This document shows, one piece after another, positions 47,173-56,003 of a stretch of 64,000 nucleotides of DNA. The notes beneath the pieces are model-generated. The model was given only the letters and a program-made list of their open reading frames with translations. It was not told the DNA's origin and did not search any database. The first letter of the stretch is position 1, and every line of letters begins with the position of its first letter. The stretch is from Aegilops tauschii subsp. strangulata (taxonomy: Eukaryota > Streptophyta > Magnoliopsida > Poales > Poaceae), in the NCBI RefSeq assembly GCF_002575655.3, contig NC_053037.3, positions 253,365,135-253,429,134 on the forward strand, given 5' to 3'. A program made the position numbers and the translations under genes.

Positions 47173-49109
47173 CTTTTGAAATTCATTGCGATGCTAGTGG
47201 TAATGGCATAGGAGGTGTGTTAACGCAAGAGAAGCGCCCCATTGCATACTTTAGTGAGAAACTCTCCAGAGCGCAACTCAATTACCTCATCTATGACAAA
47301 GAGCTATATGCTTTGTGCGAGTTTTGCATGAATGGGAACATTACCTACGCCCTCATGAGTTCATCATCCATACCGACCATGAAACGCTTAAATACCTTAA
47401 GGGTCAAACTAAGTTGAACAAGCGTCATGCTAAATGGAGTGAGTTTATTGAGTCATTTCCTTATGTCATCAAGTATATTAAAGGTAAGGAAAATGTTGTG
47501 GCGGATGCACTTTCCCGTATATGCATGCTTGTTACTCAACTTGAGTTAAATGTCATTGGCTTTGAGCATATAAAAGACTTGTATGAGCATGATCCTACAT
47601 TTGCTATTCCTTATGCCAAGTGTTTGACGCATACTTCTTGGGATCGATACTACATCAAAGACGGATATCTTATGAGAGCTAACAAACTTTGCATTCCCGA
47701 GTCCTCTCTTCGCTTGTTGGTTTTGCAGGAATTTCATGGAGGCGGACTCATGGGACACTTTGGACGCGACAAGACATTTGCTAAGCTCTCCAAGAACTAC
47801 TTTTCGCCCAAGATGTTTGCGAGGTCAATCGCTTCACCAACCGATGCTCTACATGTCTCAAAGCGCCCAATCTCATGGCCTCTATATGCCACTTCCAATT
47901 CCATATCAACCATGGGAAGATATTAGCATGGATTTTGTGCTTGGTTCGCCTATAACTCGAAATGGCAAGGATTTTGTTTTTGTTGTTGTGGACCGATTCT
48001 GCAAAATGGCACATTTCATTCCTTGCAACAAGATAGACGATGCTTCACATGTTGCAAATTTGTTTTGTAGGGAAATCTTGCGCCTTCGTGGAGTGCCAAA
48101 GACAATTTTCTTGGACCGCGACGTCAAGTTCTTGAGTTACTTTTGGAAGACCTTGTGCGCCAAGCTCGGAATCAAGCTTTTGTTCTCTTCGGCATACCAT
48201 CCACAAACCGACGGCCAAACGGAGGTGACGAACCGCACACTCTCCACTCTACTACGCGTGTTGATAAAGAAGAACATCAAGGAGTGGGAGGAGTGCCTAC
48301 CTATCGCCGAGTACGCCTACAATCATGCAAGACATTCGACTACCGGCAAGTCCCCCTTCGAGGTTGTGTATGGCTTCAACCCATTGTCACCATTGGACAT
48401 TCTACCTCTACCGCTACAAGAGCGCACAAACATGGACGCGAGTGCCCGAGTCAACTTCCTCAAGAAGATGCATGAAGATACAAGGAACACCATCGAGCGC
48501 CAAGTACAACGACTCGCGACCAAGCTCAACGTCAACAAGCAACCCATGATGTTCAATGTTGGAGATCTTGTGTGGCTACACCTTCGCAAGGATCGCTTCC
48601 CCAATGAACGCAAGTCCAAGCTACTACCCCGAGCAGATGGACCCTTCAAGGTGCTTGCACGCTACAACAACAACGCATACAAGATCGACATCCCACGCGA
48701 CAAGTACTCCATGAGCGACATCTTCAACATCAAAGATCTCTCCCCGTACCATGGTGATGAGGATTTCGATCCGAGGTCGGATCTTTCCCAAGGGAGGGGA
48801 GATGATGCGGAGCATCCCATGATCATCCCCATGGACCTACCATCGTCTCATCAAGAGCCAAGAGGACCCATTACACGAGCACGAGCTAGAGCTCTCGAGA
48901 ACGAGGTGACTTCCTTCCTTAGTGATGTCGCATATGATCCACTCGAGACATGGCTACTACCTAAGTCCGATATGCTATGCATGATCAGGTGTCAAGAGGA
49001 CCCTCACGAAGATGCACGTGAAGACGGACAAGCCACCAAGTTCATGGATGAAGAGAACCAATGGAAGAAGGCAAGTTCACCTTCCAGGCCCCGGACATCC
49101 GGCCACTGA
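47173..49109 (+). pseudogene. C2 pol: RNase H, integrase, LTR-encoded tail
   Basis: It resumes after A5 with FEIHCDASG (RNase H), then [18 protein letters not shown], and integrase with [17 protein letters not shown], a DRDVKF site (first Asp preceded by Leu instead of Ser) and TDGQTEV, then DGPFKV and GPITRARARA. Frameshifts lie near 47313 and 47875; the second falls in the integrase zinc finger, where the CX2C region is scrambled. From 47880 the frame is open across the polypurine tract to the stop at 49107-49109 in U3. Confidence 0.88.
48790..48802 (+). other. C2 polypurine tract
   Basis: AAGGGAGGGGAGA immediately before the LTR start TGATGCGGAGC. Confidence 0.88.
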
Positions 49110-49586
49110 AGATGTCAACAACAGCAGCAGCCCAGCCATCGAAGTGCTACAGGGCCCGGACATCCGGCCCCATGCCCCGGACATCCGGCTCCTCCCGAAG
49201 CCCCGGAAATCCGGCCTCTTCGCCCGGACATCCGGCCCCGCCTATCCAGAGAGCACAGAACGCAGCCACGCCAGCCCGGACATCCGGCACCTCCTGAAGG
49301 CCCGGACATCCGGCCCGACGCCCGGACATCCGGCTCCACCTGTCTGCGCACAGTAAAGGGCCGAGGCCCATGTAGCTCTTCGCCCCCCTAGACTATATAT
49401 ACTCCATCCCCTTCCTCTTTCTAGGGTTAGCATTGGTTTAACTCATATGTGAGATATAGCATTGCTCATCCATTACGGATCTACTCCAAGAGAGAGACCG
49501 CGGCCCCTCTACGGAGAAGATCACCTGGGATTCAAGACCCCCTCTTGGGTGGCCCCCATCAAGACCTCCTTACGGAGAAGAACCGG
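48803..49586 (+). repeat. C2 3' LTR, truncated at its end
   Basis: It starts TGATGCGGAGCATCCC, includes the palindrome array, TATATATA (49394-49401) and U5 up to GAAGAACCGG, then is replaced by an inverted A LTR. In C3 the same LTR word continues TTACCCTTGT. Confidence 0.87.
49091..49333. repeat. Palindrome array CCGGACATCCGG in C2 LTR
   Basis: Eight copies start at 49091, 49156, 49177, 49203 (variant CCGGAAATCCGG), 49224, 49276, 49302 and 49322. Steps are 65, 21, 26, 21, 52, 26 and 20 bp. The array ends 60 bp before the TATA box. Confidence 0.9.
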
Positions 49587-50503
49587 TGATAGAGGCAAAG
49601 GTGTCCCGTCTTTCGATGAGATGATGGATATTGCTTTGGTGGAAGTCGACTTTGACGATCCGACTACGAACGTGCGATGACATCGCGCCTTAGCAATCGC
49701 TAAACCTACTCCGAGAGGTTATTGACCCCGCCGGAGCACGATCAACCTGACCACGAGGGTCTGTTTCCTGCGAGCAAACGAAGAACAAGCAAGAAACTGA
49801 GATTGCAATCTGGATATTGTGAATATAAGATGAAAGCTTTATTGATCAAGGTGGGGTTCTGTGACGCCTTTGTCTGGTCGTTGAACACAAACGAAGTACG
49901 CGAAGTTGCAGCTATGGCGAACTTTTAATCTAAACAAAACCCAAAGTCTAAACGACGCCCTAAGGGCTGTATATATGGAGGAAGAGGGGGGAATTTCGTG
50001 GCCCTTGAGGAAGGGGTCCGAAACCAACCCTATCTCTTGTTTCCCCACACATACGGACTCTAAAAAAAGCCTATACTTATGTATTTCGAAATTACATGGG
50101 CCTGGCCCAATAATAAGGTGACGCAGCACCTAGAATAGCCTCTGGACGAAAGTTATGAAGTAGCATCTTGTATATTTCGTCCAAGGCTTCATGCACGCAT
50201 TATGGTGGCTTCAACGTCCTGAAATCATCACTTGTAACTCCGTTCTTGTTCCCCATGCGCATGCCATCATCTCCATGCTTGTTCTTGCTCCAATGTTCAT
50301 CCTTCTCAAAGCTAGGCCCTTCATTTGTAAGCAAAACAAATGTATCCAATTTAGGCAGCATCATATTCTCATGAACATTAGAATCATTACCAAGAAACGA
50401 AAGTACCTGGTAATTTAATTGGCGTGCGCGAGCTCTAGTAATTGGTCCAGTATGTATAGCAGCAGGGGCTGTGGGTGTAACAATGGTATTGATGTCCTCA
50501 TCA
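49587..50503 (-). repeat. Complete inverted A LTR next to A3
   Basis: 917 bp with both ends intact. The left flank is C2 LTR (ACCGG), the right flank the truncated 5' LTR of A3 (CCACC). The flanks differ, so it is not a simple solo LTR. Confidence 0.88.
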
Positions 50504-50638
50504 CCACCTTGATCAATAAAGCTTTCATCTTATATTCGCAATATCCAGATTGCAATCTCAGTTTCTTGCTTGTTCTTCGTTTGCTCGCAGGAAACAGACC
50601 CTCGTGGTCAGGTTGATCGTGCTCCGGCGTGGTTAATA
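50504..50638 (+). repeat. A3 5' LTR, first piece
   Basis: It begins CCACCTTGATCAATAAAGC, that is within R next to AATAAA, and lacks all of U3 and the TATA box. Bases 50634-50638 (TAATA) are the B3 TSD. Confidence 0.88.
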
Positions 50639-50895
50639 TGATGAGGACATGACTACCTTGGATACGACCAAAAATATTGCATACATGCATATTTGTCAGG
50701 TGATTTCTAGTGCAAACTATTCAATAATCTATTTATGTTATCCAGAACAAAAATACTTCACACACTTTTGTGTTTTGTCTAATTGCAGGTGTATGAGACA
50801 TTTGTACAATCCACATATGAAGATAAGGCAAAAGGAGAAGTTTAGGTCGATAGTTATCATCTCATCGAAAGATCGGGACACCTTTGCCTCTATCA
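50639..50895 (+). repeat. B3 5' LTR with 725-bp internal deletion
   Basis: The first 220 bp or so (to GAGAAGTTTAGG) join directly to the last 38 bp or so (CGATAGTTATCATC...CTATCA). Both ends are intact and the primer site follows at 50898. Confidence 0.92.
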
Positions 50896-52282
50896 AGTGG
50901 TATCAGTTTTCAGGTTGCTCGGTGAGAATTTCCAGTTTCCCCTAGATTAGATTTATTTTCTTACCTATTGTCCAAGAAAAAGCCACAAAAAAGTTAGATC
51001 TATTCATCCTTTTGTCCAAGCCAGTCTGAGCCTTTGCAATTTTCTAATCATTGTTTGCATTATTGAATTATCGGTTGCATCGTCGTGTCGAGTTGCTGGT
51101 CTTAGGGTCTAGTTCGTTTAGAGTTTCGAGTTCTGTTCACATTAGTCACGTCGTCGCTGCATCGTTATCCCTTCTGCTGTCCACCACACCATCCATCAAA
51201 TTCCACCATGTGCTACCCATAGTTCATTGTCACAATCATAGTTGAGGTCGTTCACATCTTCGCTTGATCCAATCTGCATCTTATCTAGTTTGTCTTGGAA
51301 AGAGGGAGAGAAAAAAAAGACAGAGAAAAAAAAGAAGTCGGAAAAAAAAGAGAAAGAAAAAAGTGTGAGGAAAAAAAAAGAGAGAAGAAAAAAAACAAAA
51401 TTCGGATCTATCTAGACTCAATCTCGTAGTTGAATTCGGATTGGAATCTGTTTTGTGCACTGTTTAGTAAAACAGGCATACCTTCCTCATACGAAGTCCG
51501 TTTTGACTCTGCGAGTACTCAAATGAAAGCTAGCGACGAGCCGCATCTAAATAGTTGCAGAGACTAGTTCAATATTTGACACCTCAAAATCGTCTTCTAA
51601 ATAGGTCTTTTTGCCCTCCGAAGTTCACGGACACAGCTTATTCCAGTTTTTCAAGCCAGTTTCAGAATTCTTTCACTCCTCATATCAACTCGGAATTGAG
51701 TGATTCTTTTTGCATTGGAAAGCTTGAGTTAGTAGCATTCTTTGAAAAAAATTATCAGAAAATTGGCACAAACTTTTCAAGAGGAAAGTTGGAGAGAGTT
51801 GTTGTATATCCTGCTTGGCAGTTGTTTTTCATCATTATCTTTACTGCCGTTGTGATCTTCACTTATATCTTGCTGTCCAGAGCTACTTAGTATCCTTCAT
51901 TGATGCTAGTTGTGCTACGCCGTGACCTCATTAATGTTCTAGGCTCGCGTCTCTAGTCCGGTCTAGCCTAGGACCAGCACAGTACCGTCGTTGAGCGTTT
52001 ATTCAACATTGCATCTCTGAATTGATTATTGCTAATATTTTGCTACCATATATAGCCAACCCAGCTCCACATATTTCTACACCGTGTATACGTACGTTCC
52101 CCTGGCAATCGCTTTACTCAATCTTTGGAGTTATTTGACACCGCTGGTTGCCTGTCACCACCTGCTGCTTGGTAAGAACTTGTAAGATATTGATATTTGC
52201 TTTACTGTGAGCGCTTTACCACCACATCCTAGTAGTTCATAGGAACATTATTCTTGAATTTTGTTTCTTGTTTCTACTAATC
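50896..52282 (+). other. B3 leader with primer-binding site
   Basis: TGGTATCAG at 50898-50906. A purine-rich stretch of A and G runs (51300-51405) follows, then the conserved A/B block 51931-52203 before gag. No ORF is supported. Confidence 0.82.
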
Positions 52283-54286
52283 ATGACAGGATCTAGAGTC
52301 AATTCATGGGGTTTGTCGATCGTGGGAGATGTGCCATCACCTATGCAAATACCACAACCGTCACGAGAGGTGCACAAACATCCAAATGCACATGATCAGG
52401 TTAATGTTTCTATACTACCATTTAATGGCCGTTTTAGACCTGCTTTATATATTGAATGGGAGTTTGACCTAAATAATATATTTGCTTCCAATAATTTTGA
52501 TGTACGTAAAAAAGTTAAGGTTGCGGTTGGTTCTTTCACTGGTTATGCTGTAGTTTGGTGGAGTGAATATTGTCGGTTACACCCTAATGATATACCTACT
52601 ACTTGGGATGATTTGAAACTTGCCATGCGACATACATTCGTTCCCGCTTATTATACTCGTGACATGATTACAAAGTTGCAACATTTAAAACAAGGTAGTG
52701 ACACCGTAACGAAATATTATGATACTTTACAAACTACCTTGCTGCATTCCTCTTTAGAAGAAAGTGAAGAAGATTTTATGGATAGATTTTGGGGAGGATT
52801 AAATCGTGACATTCAGGAGATACTAATACATGAAGAGTGTTATCCTATGGACCATTTGTTTCATCTTGCTTGCAAAGCTGAACAGGAAATAAAACGACGT
52901 GTTGCGCACAAGGAGAACAAGCGCGAGATGCACATTCCAAGAGTTGATACGGTTGTCCCTTCAACTACTAAGCATACTATGACAACCACATCCGTTGTTG
53001 TGAGGACTACATCACCTCCACCATGTGACACATCATCACCGAGAGTGCCTACCTCATCTGAGTTGATCATAAGAGGTAATGACAAAGGTACTAATCTTCC
53101 ACTTCCACATGAGTATGATGAATGTCTTGTCAATTTAAGTGCACCATGCGGTGAGCTACCCACTACTTTGATCACACCAGCTACCTTAGAGGACTATGTT
53201 GATGATTTGACTTTGCCATGTGATCAAACAATTTTGAGTGAGCCCATTGAATTAACTATCGATGCAAAAGAATCAAGTGAATCAGGGAATAAATCAGATT
53301 TGGATCAAATATGTTTGAAAATAATTATGCCAATGTTTAATCATTTTGATATGACCTCTAATCTTGGTGATGGTTCATCAATATTGGGATGGTTTAATGA
53401 TGAATATTGTCAATCTTTTCATATGAATAAGAGCTTCACTTATATGTGCAAACTGAGTTGCAATACTTTCATGCCTTCTACTTCTTGTGATAATATTTTG
53501 GCTTTATATTTTATTAACTATGAAAGTTACTCATGTATACATGTGTCATATGTGCAAAATCCACGGGAAGTAAAAATGGATGACATATACATATACAACA
53601 TGTACACCTTGTCTCTTTTGTTAGCCACATTTCAGATTAAGCAACGCCGAGGACGGCTTTGTTTTCAAGAAGGGGAGGATGATGAGGACATGACTACCTT
53701 GGATACGACCAAAAATATTGCATACATGCATACTTGTCAGGTGATTTCTAGTGCAAACTATTCAATAATCTATTTATGTTATCCAGAACAAAAATACTTC
53801 ACACACTTTTGTGTTTTGTCTAATTGCAGGTGTATGGGACATTTGTACAATCCACATATGAAGATAAGGCAAAAGGAGAAGTTTAGGTTCTGTTCAAAAA
53901 GTCCTCTCACGTCACTTTTGGGCCAAGAGAAGATAGAGTCCAAGTCTCTCACGTTCTGGATTCAGATTCGGACTGCACAGACATACCTGACTCAAAACGC
54001 CAACAACTTTTTCATACGGACTCCGAATTGGGTGATTCTTTTTTTGTTGGAAACTAGATTTCGTGCTCTTTCCAACCCAATTGGATTCACCTTTAAATTC
54101 GTCCGGAGCATTGAGTTATGGTCGAAACAATCTGACGTTGCACCAGAATCCGAGTCAAACTACAAGTCCAAAGGTGTTGCATCACCTCCACTTGGGCCCA
54201 TGTGCCTTGTACGACCTAGGGTTGGTTTTAGGCTGCCTTGGGACGTCCTCCCACCTCCTTGGCCGCCACCCCTTGCTCCTATATAA
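52283..54286 (+). CDS. B3 gag-only protein with U3-encoded tail
   Basis: This 667-codon ORF is fully open. I take the ATG at 52283 (ATCATGACAGG), the position that matches the A starts; TTG at 52268 is not a likely plant start. A gag-like domain lies at about residues 45-210 (FNGRFRPALYIEWEF, VVWWSEYCR, PAYYTRDMI, WGGLNRDI), similar in order to A gag but clearly diverged. Residues about 215-460 are Ser/Thr/Asp-rich and unlike anything I recognise. QEGEDDED is encoded by the polypurine tract, and residues from about 467 to the end come from the 3' LTR, Cys/Phe/Tyr-rich then Pro-rich. No zinc knuckle, protease, RT or integrase. Its likely role is a structural (capsid-like) protein that works with A proteins. 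Confidence 0.85.
   Translation: MTGSRVNSWGLSIVGDVPSPMQIPQPSREVHKHPNAHDQVNVSILPFNGRFRPALYIEWEFDLNNIFASNNFDVRKKVKVAVGSFTGYAVVWWSEYCRLHPNDIPTTWDDLKLAMRHTFVPAYYTRDMITKLQHLKQGSDTVTKYYDTLQTTLLHSSLEESEEDFMDRFWGGLNRDIQEILIHEECYPMDHLFHLACKAEQEIKRRVAHKENKREMHIPRVDTVVPSTTKHTMTTTSVVVRTTSPPPCDTSSPRVPTSSELIIRGNDKGTNLPLPHEYDECLVNLSAPCGELPTTLITPATLEDYVDDLTLPCDQTILSEPIELTIDAKESSESGNKSDLDQICLKIIMPMFNHFDMTSNLGDGSSILGWFNDEYCQSFHMNKSFTYMCKLSCNTFMPSTSCDNILALYFINYESYSCIHVSYVQNPREVKMDDIYIYNMYTLSLLLATFQIKQRRGRLCFQEGEDDEDMTTLDTTKNIAYMHTCQVISSANYSIIYLCYPEQKYFTHFCVLSNCRCMGHLYNPHMKIRQKEKFRFCSKSPLTSLLGQEKIESKSLTFWIQIRTAQTYLTQNANNFFIRTPNWVILFLLETRFRALSNPIGFTFKFVRSIELWSKQSDVAPESESNYKSKGVASPPLGPMCLVRPRVGFRLPWDVLPPPWPPPLAPI
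53667..53679 (+). other. B3 polypurine tract
   Basis: AAGAAGGGGAGGA, identical to family A, directly before TGATGAGGACATGACT. Confidence 0.92.
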
Positions 54287-54661
54287 GTAAATCCATCTAG
54301 TAGCTTTTTCCTTGGGATTTGTTTAGTTAAAAGTTAGCCATTGCAACTTCGTGTACTTCGTTTGTGTCCAACGACCAGACCAAGACCGCTTACGGATCCC
54401 CACCATTATCAATACTTCATATATATTCGCAATATTCAGATTGCTTTATCATATTCTTGCTCGTTCTTCGATTGCTTGCAGGAATAGACCTTCGTGGTCA
54501 GGCTGATCGTGCTTCCGGTATCGTCAGTAACCTCAGGAGATTGGTTTAGCGATTGCTAAGGCGCAACGTCGTGCACGTTTGTAGTCGGATCGTCAAAGTC
54601 GACTCCACCAAATCGATAGTTATCATCTCATCGAAAGATCGGGACACCCTCGCCTCTATCA
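53680..54661 (+). repeat. B3 3' LTR
   Basis: Complete, 982 bp. U3 carries the 200-codon ORF tail; the tail's stop codon TAA (54284-54286) is the end of the TATA box. Confidence 0.93.
54280..54286 (+). promoter_or_regulatory. TATA box of B LTR, overlapping ORF stop
   Basis: TATATAA in GCTCCTATATAAG. The last three bases are the in-frame stop of the B ORF. The same arrangement occurs in B1 (19607-19613, minus strand). Confidence 0.7.
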
Positions 54662-54799
54662 TAATAACCTCTCGGAGTTGGTTTAGCGATTGCTAAGGCG
54701 CGACGTCATCGCACGTTCGTAGTCGGATCGTCAAAGTCGACTTCCACCAAAGCGATATCCATGATCTCATCGAAAGACGGGACACCTTTGCCTCTATCA
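54662..54799 (+). repeat. A3 5' LTR, second piece
   Basis: It resumes after the TSD TAATA with ACCTCTCGGAG and ends CCTCTATCA, followed by the A3 primer site. Confidence 0.9.
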
Positions 54800-56003
54800 A
54801 GTGGTATCAGATTTCCAGGTTGCTCGGTGAGATTTTACAGTTTTTCGTAGTTTAGATCGAGTCTGTTCGTCATACCTATAGTCCACGAAAAAGCCACACA
54901 CACAAAAATTAGGGTTAGTTCATCATATCCGAACCAATCTGAGCCTTTGCATAATCTTTTAGGGTTTTTGCTTTGTTGAATTTGCGGTTGCATCGTCGTG
55001 TCAAGTTGCTGGTCTTAGAGTCTAGTCTTTTAGAGTTTCGAGTTCTGGTTCACGCCGCCGCCGCACCATCATCATCGCCTTGCCATCTACCACCATTGCT
55101 TATCCGCCACCGCTCTGAATCCGTATCCATATACCACCACCAATCCGTATCCATATACCACCACCGATCTGTATCCATATACCACCACCGCTACCATATA
55201 CCACCACCGCTGCCATATCCTACCACCATATATTCACAACCAATCCGAGTTCCTTTCATATTCGGTTTGTTTTAAAGATCCATCTATTTTTCCGTTTCAT
55301 GTTTCCTTGCCTGAGTAGGTCTCGGAAAAAAAAGTCTGGAGACCCCCGGGCAGTTTTTAGGCCAAAATTTCGGTGACCAAAAATATTTTTTCCCTATCCT
55401 ATTTGTAGGTCCCGGGGAGTGTTTTGAGACACTCACCATCATAGTGATTTTTTGTCGCACTTTTTCGTCGTCGCTGCCCTGATTTCCGAAAAAAATAGTC
55501 AAATTTTTTTTGTGCCTATCCTGTCAGTTTGATCTGGGAAGAGTTTTGAGACACCTGCCATTATAGTGATTTTTCGCAAAAAAAAGAGCAAAAAAAAATT
55601 CCAGAGTGTGCTTTTCCCTTGTTTACGTGCAGCGCCGTGATTTTGTTAGTGTTCTAGGCTCGCGTCTCTAGCACGGTCTAGCCTAGGACCAGCACAGTGC
55701 CGTCGTTGAGCGTTTATTCAACTTTGCATCTCTGAATTGATTATTGCTGACCATTTTTGCTACCATATTATAAGCCTTCCCAGCTCCACATACATCTACA
55801 TCGTGCGTTTGACTCTCCCTGGTAATCGCTCTATCCAAGCTTTGAGAGTTTTGACTACAACGGTTGCCGATCACCACCTGCTGCTGGGTAAGAACTGGTA
55901 AGAATTTGAGATTCGCTTGAAGGATTTGTGACACACCACCATCACCACCACTTCCTAGTAGTCTGTAGGATCATATTGTTTTGTGTTTCTATTGCTGCTA
56001 ACC
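54800..56003 (+). other. A3 leader with primer-binding site
   Basis: TGGTATCAGA at 54802-54811. Tandem CCATATACCACCACC repeat at about 55117-55240, A-rich runs, conserved block at about 55645-55925. No ORF. Confidence 0.82.

Larger units (their letters stand above)
38208..49586 (+). mobile_element. Family C element C2, 5'-truncated, split by A5
   Basis: Plus strand: protease/RT linker to RT (38208-39506), A5 insertion with TSD CAAAC, then RNase H and integrase (47173-48802), polypurine tract and the first 784 bp of the 3' LTR (48803-49586). The 5' LTR, leader and gag are missing; the LTR end is cut by an inverted A LTR. Confidence 0.85.
50639..54661 (+). mobile_element. Family B element B3, TSD TAATA, intact ORF
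   Basis: 4,023 bp, flanked by TAATA (50634-50638 and 54662-54666), inserted in the A3 5' LTR. It has a complete primer site, leader, open gag-like ORF, polypurine tract and 982-bp 3' LTR. The 5' LTR is only 257 bp because about 725 bp, including the TATA box, is missing. Its own 5' promoter is therefore gone. Confidence 0.93.

Noticed and set aside
49091..49333. CCGGACATCCGG repeats as a CRISPR array
   Set aside because: The repeats are only 12 bp, spacing is irregular (20 to 65 bp), and the sequence is the U3 of a plant LTR with no cas genes.
49587..50503. Inverted A LTR as a simple solo LTR
   Set aside because: The 5-bp flanks ACCGG and CCACC do not match, and the neighbours are two different elements.
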